64,000 nt of DNA from Diphasiastrum complanatum (GCA_029204225.1 CM055092.1:46689486-46753485), one strand, 5' to 3'. Counted from the stretch's first letter, positions 1-11,347 are shown. Notes: generated by a model not told the origin, from the sequence alone. Program-made: numbers and translations.

Positions 1-418
1 GAAATCCCGGATCGCGTTCCGGAACGCAGATTGCAACCTTAATTATCCATAAGTAGGCCCCTGGGCCCTTTTTATTCATGTACTGGCCTTTGACCATTTA
101 TTCATTTACGAGGTACTTGGCCATATGACATTGGAGTGGGGGCCCTATTGTAGGAGGGTGCAACTATTATCCCTCCTAATCCATTTTGATTAGGTTCACG
201 AACATTATCTTATCCTCTAAAAGGCTCCATGAAGGTTCCATTTTAGGGCCTCTTTGTGGGTATAAGTAGGACTCATTGTCATTCATTTCATAGTTGATGA
301 TATTGATCTCTCTCTTTAGTCTCCTTAAGCATTCTCTTTGCCGCTTTCTAAGGTTAGTTCTTGCTTATGTGTTGCTTTCTTAACTTAGCTATTGATCTGC
401 TATGAATCTGTTCATAAC
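1..418 (+). repeat. 3' part of a probable LTR
   Basis: The segment ends in TTCATAAC immediately before a degenerate initiator-tRNA-Met primer-binding site, the usual layout of a 5' LTR and the start of an internal region. No matching second LTR or target duplication was found, and its left end is unclear. The first 40 bases carry an inverted CGTTCCGGAACG motif that recurs elsewhere in the window. Confidence 0.4.
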
Positions 419-419
419 T

Positions 420-431
420 TGGTATTAGAGC
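420..431 (+). promoter_or_regulatory. Degenerate tRNA-iMet primer-binding site
   Basis: TGGTATTAGAGC differs by one base from the TGGTATCAGAGC priming site used by most plant LTR retrotransposons. It follows the putative LTR end directly. Confidence 0.45.
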
Positions 432-689
432 ACTTCCCTTGGCAGATCTTTAGCGGAAGCACTTCAGCTAAATTTGGCAGGCCAAAAAGAATTTTGGCAG
501 GCTATTTTATATGCTCTTTTAATGGTCGCTATCTTTTTTGGCAGCTACTTTGGCAAATTTTTTGAGTAATACCTCTTGCATTTTCTAAGAGGAGGTTTCG
601 ACACTTTTTCATCGTCATTTTTCTTTAGAAGGGTGCCCATCTTCAGATTCAAATTTCAGCGTACGAATCTACATTTTGCAAGTTTTACA

Positions 690-1410
690 TCATTGATTGG
701 AGGAGGATCAGCACCCACCCAGCCGGCTGTCTAGCGCCCATGTTGCTACCCATTTTGCACAATTTCACAAAGCAGTCCATTGCCCATCCAGCCAGCCACC
801 CAATGCCCATTTCTCTCCCATATTTTCTTCCGTTTTGCATCATATCCATTTGCAGTTCAACGCCCATCCACATAGCCCTCCAATGCCCATTTCCAGCCCA
901 TATATTGTCCATTTTGCTGCTATCCATCACCCTTTTCCTGCCTAATTCTTGTCTCCACCTTTTGAGTTGTCCACTACCCATTTCCAACTACTTTACCTTG
1001 CTGATTTTAAACATTTTTCTAGCTTTTTCAGCCATTTGCATTTTTCATCACCCATCCCTAGCTGTATTTTCCAGCTACTTTGTTGTCCATTATTTTCTAT
1101 TATGCCTATTGTTTTCAACGCCCATCTATATTTTTTCCAATTATTACCTCTATTATATCGGTGACCATTGTCCAGCTATTTGGAGGCTTTTATGTTGGCA
1201 TTTTGAGCGTATGTCTTCAGCCAGCACTATCAAGATTTCTCCATATGTTTGGAGGTGTTTTTCCAACATTGTTATATAACACTTATGACAGTTCTTACTT
1301 CTTTACCTTATGCCATTTTTTTTGCTATTATTTGTCCAACTTTTATATCTTCTTAGTTGCCCATTTTTTTTATAGCATTGTTACCTTCTTTGGCTGTCCA
1401 TATTAGTCGT
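690..1410 (+). other. Pyrimidine-rich leader with repeated CCCAT/GCCCAT units
   Basis: Short GCCCAT, CCCATT and CCAGC words recur many times in an irregular array. It follows the PBS-like site at 420, so it may be the untranslated leader of a decayed LTR element. Open frames here look compositional, and no domain is visible. Confidence 0.35.
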
Positions 1411-1971
1411 GTTTTTGGTGCTTGAATTAGACTAACTTGGGGTGACGACAACAGTCCTCTCCCTCAGGTATTTTGTCTATTTCTTTACACATTATCACTA
1501 CTTTTTTGATGGTTCTGGAATTTCTTCCCATTCCGATACATCATGACAGGCTTTGCCTCTCTTCAGTCCCAGATTGATGCCATAAAGCCTCATTCTAAAA
1601 ACACATCTGTGACATTGTGAAAAATTGGCTCCACAAATTTAACACCGTTGAGATGTGAACATTCTACAGGAATTGATAGGCATGCAATATTTAGAAGCAA
1701 ACTGCTTGTCAGTTACGATAATGTTTGGAGATTTCGGAACAGGATTAGCTCAAGAATGATGTCAGATGTGCTGACAATGGGGAAGAAGAAACCACAACTA
1801 TTATATCAAGAAATGTAGAACATCCATGAAGAGACAAGATCAACTAATCTTTGCTATATGATTCTTAGAAATTATGCCAGCTTATGACAGATTTTAATAG
1901 AACATGTACATTTCAGATGATATGCAGGTTACGGCTCTTGCATATAAACATTAAAGAGATCAGTATCCGTG

Positions 1972-2835
1972 TTGCCCATTCCAGAACAGAATACATTCCA
2001 GCACATCATTCCGGAATGCATTCCGTTCTTTCAGTACATATTGAAAAATGCATGTGAACTTTTTTTATTCTGATTCGTTGCAGGAAAACGAACTGCCTCG
2101 CTACGGGAAATACGAAAACCTTGATCCATGCTGCACATCAATCTATGCTGCCAGAACTGCCTCGCTGCCTCTATCTACCATACGATCTCAATCAGTTTTT
2201 TTTTATTCTGACCATTACAATCAATACGAGGCTTATGTAGGCAATAAAATTGATTTGCTCAAAAATTGTTTTGACTTTTTCCTTCCAGATTCAAGTAGAA
2301 GCTATAGATTAGGTCCCAATTTTTGTATAGAGCTTAAAGGTAAAAGTTCAGAAATCACAAATGTGATTGTTGAAGCTGGCCAAAACTTTGTGCAGCATAG
2401 TATTCATATGGATTCGGAGGGACTCGTTTTTGTTGTGAGTCCATTTTTCATGGGTGTTGTGAAGGTAGCACAACTGCAGAAATGTTAAAGAGCATGAACT
2501 GCACTAGCAGAAATGTTTGAAACACACAGAAATGTCTGACAGCTGAGCTAAAAGTTTAGGGCACGCTCCAAATCTGCATCACTCTATGCTGCCAGAAATG
2601 CCTTGCTGCCTCTATCTACACTACCACAACTGCAAATATGTTAGAAACATAAACTACCTCGATCTACAAACTGCCAGAACTACGGATTTGCAGAAATGTT
2701 TGAAACACAGAGATATGTCTGATAGCTCAGCTAACAGTTTAGGGTTCAGATTTCAGATGGTTTCTGTTATTAGTATTACATAATAATAAAACAACGTACT
2801 GCACCAGTACGTTCTGGAACGTACTGGCGCATCCT
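1972..2835. repeat. Segment bounded by GGAAYG/CRTTCC-rich clusters
   Basis: A cluster of ATTCC, CCGGAATG and CGTTC words lies at 1980-2030, and a second with CGTTCTGGAACG flanked by inverted CAGTACG/CGTACTG lies at 2793-2832. The layout resembles a small DNA transposon with subterminal palindromes, but I found no clean terminal repeat or target duplication. A similar pair occurs at 24248-25060. Confidence 0.3.
2507..2745 (+). repeat. Diverged direct repeat, about 50-bp copies
   Basis: The block CAGAAATGTTTGAAACACA followed by a GTCTGAYAGCT...TTTAGGG tail occurs at about 2507-2560 and again at about 2692-2745. A second repeated phrase (CTGCCAGAA.TGCC...CTCTATCTAC) occurs near 2150 and 2590, so a unit of roughly 200-450 bp was locally duplicated and then diverged. 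Confidence 0.45.
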
Positions 2836-3170
2836 GTCCTCAAAACCTCCGAATGGGTTTCTATGATCAGGATTATGAAGAAGCCTTAAGATTAAGATTT
2901 CAAAATAGCTAGGGCCTCAGTTAACTAAAGTCATAACGTTTCAAGAGTTACACTAACAAGTTTTCCAATAAGAGGTGGGCTGGTGAACACTTCCTTTCCA
3001 CTATCAAAAGTCAGAAATTTGACTGTAATCCACAACACAAATGAGGACATACAAGAGAAAAAAAAAATTTACTAACAAGCATGATTACTACCAAAAGGGT
3101 CAATTATCAATAGTAAAATCAAGCATACAGGACAATTTGATGTTTCTTCATGTTAAAGGAGAAGATGAAC

Positions 3171-3280
3171 CTTATAGCAAACTGGGCAGTGGATGCTTCT
3201 TTCCATCCATTCGTATATGCAACTGAGATGGAAATGGTGACCACATCCGGTAGTGATTTTTGGATTCTCCTCATTGTAAC
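3171..3280 (-). CDS. RING-H2 E3 ubiquitin ligase, exon 3 (C-terminal half of RING)
   Basis: This exon encodes residues 190-225 of the ligase described at exon 1, plus the last two bases of codon 189. It supplies the remaining six zinc ligands of the RING-H2 domain, the fold that recruits an E2 ubiquitin-conjugating enzyme: Cys201, His203, His206, Cys209, Cys220 and Cys223, with the EWMERS signature between them. The acceptor is TTGTCTCAG just above 3280. The donor is AAG/GTTCAT, where reading through adds only a few residues before a stop. It joins exon 2 in frame (codon GAT, then G/GT), restoring CxxC-x14-CxHxxHxxC-x10-CxxC with no ligand missing. Relatives end about eight residues later, so a short last exon should lie further along the minus strand. 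I could not find it between 1 and 3170; it may be outside the window or lost. Confidence 0.85.
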
Positions 3281-3884
3281 CTGAGACAATACATGGTAAA
3301 TTCTCTCTGCACATTGACTTCATGAACATAAAATTATTTCTCTTAGATCTCAAAAGGCTGCATAATATAGCAAAAAAGGAGGAAATAGGACGAGCTCAAC
3401 CACGCACAACACAAACACAACAAAGCACAATAGAAACAATTGCGATCCAAGAAATCCAGTTAGGATTTTCTGTAATGCAAATTTTTTTTGTTTGAGCCAA
3501 TATGGGTAACAGCTTAAAGGCTTTTTCAGGAGCAGTTCCAAGAACAATGCGGCCTAGTTTTGGGCCATTAAGTGATTTTTTATTCCGCATCTCTATTTCT
3601 GTATTATGTGAAACCAAATCATATCGAGTCGTATTGAATGACAGCAAACCGACAACAATTATGAAGCATAAGCACCCATCTCAGAGCTTGTTACATAAAC
3701 GTGAAACATGCTCAACAAGATATGAATACGTTATCTAGTGCCAACCTGAAAGCATGATACAAAAATCTTCATAGTACACACTTGACATGTATTTCGTCTT
3801 AATGTCTTTTTGGCATCAAGAAGACCTCTCTCTCTCTCTCTCTCTTCCCCAATCACACTTCGCTTTCTCGTCATATATATGGAT

Positions 3885-3935
3885 GGATCCACGCGGTGTC
3901 ACCCTCATGATTCGTGAGATGTTACTACTTTGGAG
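3885..3935 (+). pseudogene. Tiny LINE 3'-end fragment
   Basis: A short translated stretch resembling DP-x-x-V-x-LMIR-x-M recalls the distal coding end of the LINE fragment near 5840-5875. It follows a short (CT)n run at 3828-3844. The similarity is too short to be firm. Confidence 0.25.
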
Positions 3936-4024
3936 CAGTTTATGCCATATACAGCAGAGTCCTATCAGAGCGACGACTTACTGGTCTTCTCTATAGTTCT
4001 TCCACAGGCGCATTTTGGCGTGAG

Positions 4025-4692
4025 TGTTGAAATGGCAAAGTGGAGCCACAACCCACGCTCAAAAAAATCCCATAAGTAGAAGTGGGACTTTGTTCAAAGT
4101 GGATATAAGTGGAAAATGTCCAAGTGTTTAATGTCCCCTGGTACCAGCCCCTTTGCGGGCAAGGGGGAGCACTTGGATTCGTGGGCGGCTAGGCGTCCAG
4201 GGACGGGATCCGGGAACGCGGCTCACGGAAGGGGCAAAAGGCTCCATGATTTTGGTGCAACCTCTGAACCAGAAAGGTTAAGTTGCATCACGGTGCAACC
4301 TCTGAACCAGAAAGGTTAAGTTGTATCCGTGGAAGGCCCACCAAATTCCTACATGGTATCAGAGCAGACAACGTGACATGTGTCCCACTTTGAGGGGGAG
4401 TGTTGGAATGGCAAAGTGGAGCCACAACCCACGCTCAAAGAAATCCCATAAGTAGAAGTGGGACTTTGTTCAAAGTGGATATAAGTGGAAAATGTCCAAG
4501 TGTTTAATGTCCCCTGGTACCAGCCCCTTTGCGGGCAAGGGGGAGCACTTGGATTCGTGGGTGGCTAGGCGTCCAGGGACGGGATCCCGGAATGCGGCTC
4601 ACGGAAGGGGCAAGAGGCTCCATGATTTTGGTGCAACCTCTGAACCAAAAAGGTTAAATTGTATCCGTGGAAGGCCCACCAAATTTTACTCA
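4025..4692 (+). mobile_element. Minute LTR retrotransposon (TRIM/SMART-like), 47-bp interior
   Basis: Two direct LTRs, 4025-4353 and 4401-4692, both begin TGTTG and end in CA. They differ at fewer than about ten sites plus one 38-bp tandem duplication present only in the left LTR (copies start at 4254 and 4292). The 47-bp interior holds only a perfect TGGTATCAGAGC primer-binding site directly after the left LTR (4354-4365) and a purine tract TGAGGGGGAG directly before the right LTR. There is no coding capacity, so reverse transcriptase must have come from another element. I found no 5-bp target duplication, so one edge may be damaged or rearranged with the neighbouring LINE fragments. Confidence 0.85.
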
Positions 4693-4870
4693 TCCAGCGG
4701 ATACGAGAGCTTGGTTTTTCTGATGACACAATCCTATCAGTGATGGCACTCTATGAGAGAGTATTGGGGTGCTTCCGAAGTAAAAGAGGTATCTCAGAGC
4801 AGATCATGAGCACTATTGGGGTGAAGCAGGGATGTTCCCTCTCCCCTACACTTTTTGGCTTGCAAGCAGT
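4693..4870 (+). pseudogene. LINE reverse transcriptase fragment
   Basis: The translation contains RELGFSDDTI...ALYERVLG and then GVKQGCSLSPTLFGL, the conserved RT palm entry motif of plant non-LTR retrotransposons. It has no start and breaks off after the motif. It abuts the minute LTR element on its left. Confidence 0.7.
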
Positions 4871-5244
4871 CCAACTGTCCCTCTGGTCGGTGAGACCAAT
4901 ACCACATCATCAGCATAGAGGATAGCAATCAAGATGTCCCCAAGCCTGCAACCAGCACCTACTCCGTTAAAGTTGTCTGTAATTAATGGAAATTTCATGA
5001 AATTTGGATTCGGGTACTTCTTTTTTTGTATTCACACAAAAAATTGTGGAATAAAAAATTGCCTCCAAATATTATCCATTTTATTCCAGTAATTACTTTT
5101 ACAAGTATCTCAAAAGCTTTTGGCCTGTTCAATCTTAATGATTAAAATCATCAAGAACCCAAAACCAATTGATTGGTGTTCCACCGACTTGAAAAGGAGA
5201 AAACAAAACACAATTTAACTCTCTTATATGCCTTTTGGCATGGA

Positions 5245-5259
5245 AAAGACATTAATAAA

Positions 5260-5335
<76 letters not shown>
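5245..5335 (+). repeat. Retroposon tail followed by a (CT)n microsatellite
   Basis: GACATTAATAAAGCTT leads into about 70 bases of pure CT. The same ATTAATAAAG phrase followed by CT-rich sequence ends the LINE at about 6370-6390 and recurs near 9541, so the microsatellite appears to have grown from a LINE 3' tail. Confidence 0.7.
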
Positions 5336-5339
<4 letters not shown>

Positions 5340-5469
5340 GTCATCATCCCAACGCTTACATTCTAAGGGACACTCCTCATGGTATTCCCAAGCCCGTCGT
5401 CTCCTTTCCACATTGGGTATTCAGATTACTAACCTACCTGTTGGTACTTATCAGTATATTTGAGGCCAT

Positions 5470-6390
5470 TTGTACAGAGCGTATCTTCAGAGAACTTGGC
5501 ATGGTACACTGGGGACGAAGACCAAGTTCTATCGTGCAAATTTTCTATCTTTGGATCCAGCTGGATGTCCTATAGTACCCGATTATCTGGTGGAGAGTAT
5601 CTCACATAGAATGCGGATAGTGATGGGTCGGTTTCGCATTTCGTCACACCAACTAGCCATCGAGACTGGCAGATATAGTGGCATCCCACGAGAGGCTCGA
5701 CTCTGTGGTCTGTGCGATACACATGAGGCAGAGGACGAGATCCATTTTTTCTTCAAATGTCCAGCTTACTATGAGATCCGTGGGAGATATTACTACTTGT
5801 TCTACAATCACCCAATCACTCTCTACTTTGATACCATACGAGGATCCCAAGTGTGTTGCATTGATGATTCGAAAGATGTCAGACTTGAGGATGGTGAGAG
5901 TAGACACGGACAATCCCCCCTCTTGATACAGCTGAGCATCAAGGAGTGCTTTTCTCGTCGGAGACAAAGACAGGAGATTATTTTGTATAGTGATTTTGAT
6001 GGAGATGCTGAGATCCCGGACGCCTCCATGCATAGGCGACAGAGACAGTGTAAGCGCCCAGAGAGACAACCAGCCCAAAGGCCACAGTCCATAGCTACAC
6101 GGCAATAGAGACTCCACTCACAGCCCACTCGGAGACAAAGGTCCGTAGCACACTCAGTGACAATTCCATAGCATACTATGCATCATTTTTTTCCAAGCAG
6201 TGGGACATCCACTTTATCAAAATGATGGACTGTGACTATGCCAACCGTCCCACGATACACAGTTTCTGTATTTTGTTTCTTTTATATGATTGAGCTTTTG
6301 AGCTCCTACTGTGCATACTTGACATGTACCTCTTATCGGTCCTAGGTACCTTAGGGTATTTCAAGGACATTAATAAAGATTCTCTCTTTC
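5470..6390 (+). pseudogene. LINE ORF2 C-terminus and 3' UTR
   Basis: The open frame 5470-6108 (about 212 codons) carries a zf-RVT-type zinc-binding region, CGLCDTHEAEDEIHFFFKCP, typical of the C-terminus of plant LINE reverse transcriptases. A basic, arginine-rich tail follows (RRRQRQ, RRQRQCKRPERQ). The non-coding stretch after 6108 ends in GACATTAATAAAG plus a CT-rich tail, the probable 3' end. There is no endonuclease or RT core in this piece, so it is 5'-truncated or deleted. Confidence 0.7.
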
Positions 6391-6394
6391 AAAA

Positions 6395-9300
6395 TGATTT
6401 GGAATCATAATTAAGTCATCAATGACAAGAATTATTTCCAGACAAAAGGCTTTATCCAGAACTAGAATAGCCTTACTTAACCTTTGAGATGAACAAATCT
6501 CAACTAAGCAAGATGTTCTATCATCAAAAGGTTGCTCTTGGATATTGTAAGAGCAAGAATAAGAACAAGCTTAAACATATTGAAAAACATGATCTTTCAT
6601 GTGATGAGGCATATTGTAAACTTCTTTTGAGGTTAAGTGAAGCATCCAAAGTGGGCACTTATACCCTTGAGAAAGTATTAAGCCTCAATGAGATCAAGTT
6701 AGAGTTTGGTTTCCAGATTAGATCCTTTATGATAAAGTTCATAATGTATGGACTAGTCAAGCTAGTATGCTTAATCAATACTTTTGTTCATATTATGATC
6801 TTGATCTCTATGATCTTGGTGATCATTGGGAGGCATGGAAGCCTCGGTTTTCTACTTTTTTGGTGCAGCTATCTTCATGCAAATGGACTTTTCAAATCCG
6901 AGATCAACATCAAGCATGGAAATAGCATATTGGAATAGTGGCAGTTTGGTGGAATCGACAAGAGATTTCTCCAAAAGAGATCTTATCATGGTTATGGTGA
7001 TGATGCTGCTATGATGGATTCTTTGGATGATCTTCAATGCAAATGCAAAACAAAGAATCCACACAAAAAGTTACTTCATCAACATTGGACCAACCTTGGA
7101 GTATTTCAAGTTCAAATGTTCAAGTCAAATTGATAGCTTTGTAGGAGTGTGAAAATCAAAAAGCCATCCAACTTGACTTTATGAAGAATTACGCCTTGCA
7201 TGTAGTGTTACATCTTGTAAATGTCAAAATTAGCCTTGTAGGAACTCGAGCTACATCTCATGCAATAATGTCTAGTTGTCATATGTGACATGCATATAGA
7301 TTTAGATCATGAAATGGCCAAACTTGGGCTAGTAGGAACTCGAGGTATCATAAATGCATAAAGTCCTAATTGTCCAAAGTGATATGCAAGGCATGCAAGT
7401 GAATTTGTAAATTAGTAGAGTATAATTTGCCACATGTAGAAAGTAGGTAGATGTAGGTGAGTATACATGCATGTAAAGTGATATGTGTCACTATTTTGGT
7501 AGATTAGACTTTTAAATGTGAAGAAAAAGTAATTGCATGCTAATATTACACGAGCTATCATCATTTCCTATATATGTAAGTGAGAATCTTGACTATTCTT
7601 GATGATGAATCAAACTTTGCAGCAAATTCATGTCAATTTGGATTGTGATTTTGTAAGCTCGTAATGTGATTCTCTCTCTAACTTGAGGAAAGCCTTTTTC
7701 TCATGTAATTAATTTTCATTGTACTTTCCCACACGTGTGAAATCTAGTTACTTTTGATTATTTGCATTATGGATTGCATTATTTGCATTATGGATTCTAA
7801 TATTAGATTGTGGATTTCACTCTAAATGTGAATCATTTGTTATCACAAAGCTTAGGGAAAGTCATTAACACATTTGTGGTTTCTTCACACGTGTGTACTT
7901 AATGTTCACACGTGTGGAGAACCGCCAAAGAAGTGCGAATGATCCTACCAAAGTTTTGTGTTAGCACCTAGATCACATGGAGATTGAAAATCACAATCTA
8001 TTTCAAGAATCTAAGGCTAAATCACAATCTAGAATGCTATTGATCAAAGCTACATTAATTCCACACGTGTGGAGAAAGTACACAAGCAATAAATGTATGA
8101 AAAATGCTTCAAACTCAGGTTAGAGAGAGAATCACAATACAAGCTAAAAATTACAAGATCGAATTTGACATAGATTTGCTACAATGCTTGATTCATCATC
8201 AAGAATAGTGAGGTTTCTCACTTACATATATAGGGAATGATGATAGCTCGTGGTAATACTAACATGCAACTACTTTTGTCCACATCTAAAAGTTAAATCT
8301 ACCAAAATAGTGACACATATCACTTTGCATGCATGTTTACTCACCTACATCTACCTACTTTCTACATGTGGCAAATTCTACACTACTAATGTACAGTTTC
8401 ACTTGCATGTGTCCACAACAATTCTTGCATGCCTTGCATGTCACTTTGGACAATTAGGACTTTATGCATTTATGGAACATCGAGTTTCTTCTAGCCCAAG
8501 TTTGGCCATTTCATAATCTAAATCTACATGCATGTCACATATGACAACTAGACTTTAATGCATGAGATGTAGCTCGAGTTCCTACAAGGCTAATTTTGAT
8601 ATTTACAAGTTGTAACACAATATGCAAGATGAAAATCTTCATCAACCCCAAAAGTCAAGTTGGATGACTTTTTTATTTTCACACTCCTAAAAAGCTATCA
8701 ACTTGATTCAAACATTTGATCTTGAAATACTCCAAGGTTGGTCCAATGTTGATGAAGTAACTTTTTGTGTGGATTCTTTGTTTTGCATATGTATTGAAGA
8801 TCACCCAAAGGATCCATCATAGCAGCATCCTTACCATAACCATGATAAGATCTCTTTGATAGAAATCTCCTGTCGATTCCACCAAATTGCCACTATTCCA
8901 ATATGCCTTCTCCATGCTTGATGTTGATCTCGGATTTGAAAAGTTCATTTGCATGAAGATAGATGCACCAAAAAGAAAACCGAGGCTTTCATGCCTCACC
9001 AAGATCATAGAGATCAAGATCATAACTTGAGCAAAAGTATTGATTAACAAGATTAAGCATACTAGCTTGACTAGTCCATACACTATGAACTTTATTCATA
9101 AGGATCTAATCTTGAAATCAAATTCTATCTTGATCTTATTGAGGCTTAATACTTTTTCAAGGATATAAGTGTCATGTTTTGATGTTTCACTTAACCTCAA
9201 AAGGAGTTTACAATATGCCTCATCACATGAAAGATCATGTTTCTCAATATGTTTGAGCTTGTTCTTTTTCTTGCTCTTACAATATCCAAGAGCAAACTTT

Positions 9301-9410
9301 TGATGATACAATATCTTGCTTTCAAGATAATTTGGAAACATAATTAGGTCATCAACGACAAGAATTATTTCCAAACAAAGGCATTATTCACAACTAGAAT
9401 AGCCTTACTT
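6395..9410. repeat. Large inverted repeat: two 3' ends of one LTR element, head to head
   Basis: The plus strand from about 6395 to 7900 matches the minus strand from about 9410 down to 7930. Each arm holds roughly 0.7 kb of internal sequence with decayed open frames (shared phrases LGYCKSK and HDLSCDEAYCKLLLRLSE), then a GGAG purine tract and an LTR starting TGTGAAAAT (7148 on plus, 8693 on minus). The LTRs run toward each other and meet near 7900-7960, and they carry ACACGTGTG palindromes. No protein family is recognisable in the internal part. It could be two insertions in opposite orientation or an inverted duplication. Confidence 0.65.
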
Positions 9411-9421
9411 AAACTTTGTTC

Positions 9422-9514
9422 TACTTTCATTCGTAGCTAGTTTATAGCATTTTACGGCCACGTCCTCCTATGACGTGGCCGTAAAATGCTATAAACTAGC
9501 TACAAATGAAAGTA
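9422..9514. repeat. Near-perfect 43-bp hairpin (foldback)
   Basis: Arms 9422-9464 and 9472-9514 are reverse complements with one mismatch, separated by a 7-base loop. The arm tip is TACTTTCAT and the stem centre is GACGTGG/CCACGTC. It looks like a minimal foldback element or a strong cruciform, and lies just outside the right arm of the large inverted repeat. Confidence 0.85.
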
Positions 9515-10028
9515 CATATTTTCTTTTTGGTCTTATGACGTTAATAAAGCTTTCTTTCTTTCTTTCAAAGCTTTTTCTCTATCAACTGACATTCTCTGCA
9601 ATTTTGTCGTCGCCCTAAAATTCCCATCATGAACTTGTTTCATATTAACAAATTCTCTCTCTTGAAAAACTTGTTTTTATTCCAAGCATCTCTCCCATAA
9701 TTGGAAATAGAAGTTTCCAAGAGCATGAAGGCCTGCAATTGACACCTAGCCAAAACCATAATTAGTAATACTTCACTTACGGTCAAGATAAGTCAATGGT
9801 CAGATTATGGAATTTTATGCTGCTCCTCACATATGTTCATGTGAATTAAATTCTTTTGGAAGCAAGTTGCCCCTTGCGAGAAATCATTCTTCATATGGTT
9901 CTTGAGGTTTTGATGCATTTCTTGTGAGTTTTTCCTTTGAACAAGTTATGTTGCTATGCTTGCCGAAAGTTTCTTGATATCGCTGCTGGAATTTTCTTTG
10001 GAAGCGTAAATCAAGCCTTTGCTTGAAC

Positions 10029-10737
10029 CATAGATGCACCGAATCACGATTCTCTGGGTCCGCGATTCGCGAATCACGATTCTGAACCCAAAATCGCAAA
10101 AAAAAAAAAAAAACAATTTGGGAAAATAGCTTATGGCTGAATTTTTTTAGGGGATCAATGGTCAAACCAGTGTTTTGCCTCTCAGAAGTGCAGTAGATGA
10201 GTCACAAACAGATCTTATTTTCAGTAGCTATCTGGTTTTCAGTAAATGTTAATCCTACAGTTTGGGCTATCAACTACTGTATAGATGATGATCACTTTTG
10301 CAATCGTTTCACTGGAGATGTGAGTGCAATGTGCATACAGTTGGGGGCATAAATATTGGGCCCTTCTCGGCACGCATTTGGACCCCATTTTTATCTAAGA
10401 GGGGGCGGTAACATTTTTCAACAGTGTCTATATAGCATGAAGCTCTAGGGGGTTCAAGGGGCGGTAGCCCCCCGGTTGGGGGTTTGGGGCGTCCCCCGAC
10501 GGTAAGGCCTCTTCATGATTTGGCCTTCCAACTCCCTGAGTGAAAACACACTTTTTGGTGTTTCGCACCCGAAACGTCGGCAAACTACACAGCCATAGTG
10601 CTCTCAATCAGAGCTTTCATCAAATACCCATATTGCCTAAAAAAATTTCAAAAAAAAAAAAAAACGATTTTGCGCGATTCTGGGAAAATCCCGAAACGCG
10701 TTTTTGAATCGCGATTCAGAAACGTGGTGCATCTATG
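10029..10737 (+). mobile_element. Non-autonomous hAT-like transposon, copy A (709 bp)
   Basis: Terminal inverted repeats CATAGATGCACC/GGTGCATCTATG are flanked by a perfect 8-bp target duplication GCTTGAAC (10021-10028 and 10738-10745). The 8-bp duplication and the CANNG-type terminus fit the hAT superfamily. Just inside both ends are palindromes such as GAATCGCGATTC, typical of subterminal transposase-binding repeats. The interior has a G/C-rich patch and no transposase frame. A related copy lies inverted at 27986-28775. Confidence 0.85.
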
Positions 10738-10949
10738 GCTTGAACATTATGCTAATTATGTGAATAACGTGAGTTATAGGACCTTGAATGGATCTAATCA
10801 ATCCACAAGAGCGATTGTTTGCATTGCAAATTTCATCTCCGTCATTCGACCTTGAGGAAGTGCCAAAAATTGTGATCAAACAAGCAAGAGAAATCCAAAA
10901 CAATATGTAAATGATCCGAAAGGGCTTCACATGTGGCAGTACAGCCGAT

Positions 10950-11147
10950 GCCTCCAACCTGAAAACAAAGTACATAAGCAAATGATAGCACTAGACACAA
11001 ACATTTGCAAGCTACAAGAGAGGTTACACAAGCTTGATAGAAAACACTCTAAATTTACTTGATGATTATCGCTCCAAAATGAGCAAATAGATCTTGAGGT
11101 TGGCTGAGCAGATTTGATCAGTCAAGCTAATATTTGCATTCTTCACA
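10950..11147 (-). repeat. 3' LTR (shortened) of an old copia element
   Basis: On the minus strand a purine tract GAGGAG precedes TGTGAAGAATGC at 11147, directly downstream of a copia RNase H tail. The sequence to about 10950 matches the putative 5' LTR at 20820-21242, except that about 260 bases present there are missing here. The far end is not clearly delimited. Confidence 0.55.
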
Positions 11148-11158
11148 CTCCTCAATAA

Positions 11159-11347
11159 TTAGCTTGAAGATGATATGATAGATTTATCCATATCTCCGAG
11201 GGCTGATCTTAGCTTAATAAATGATCCTCTCTCAAATGATTTAGCAAGAAGATCAACCAAGCAATCTGATGTTGATGCATCATCACCGTAACCAAGATAA
11301 AACTTCCTTTGTGTGAATCCATTTCGAAGTGTCTTGAAGCACTTCAC
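11159..11347 (-). pseudogene. Copia RNase H C-terminal fragment
   Basis: The minus-strand frame aligns by eye with the end of copia polyproteins (C-x-x-D-x-x-x-K-x-x-x-x-x-x-F-I-KLRSALG-DMDKS), followed at once by a purine tract and LTR start. It is probably the distal end of the same element whose protease/integrase pieces lie at 20086-20830, separated by later insertions. The minus-strand region 11350-11690 shows no clear motif. Confidence 0.55.

Noticed and set aside
740-1406. Overlapping hydrophobic open frames
   Set aside because: T/C-rich repeats give leucine/phenylalanine-rich frames without domain features.
2560-2600. Possible last exon of the ligase (minus strand, VMQIW-like)
   Set aside because: No AG acceptor in the needed phase, and the residues do not match the family end.
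5173-5463. Long Ser/Leu or Arg/Glu open frames over (CT)n tracts, also at 35487-35920 and 35937-36176
   Set aside because: Pure translation of dinucleotide repeats; no coding evidence.
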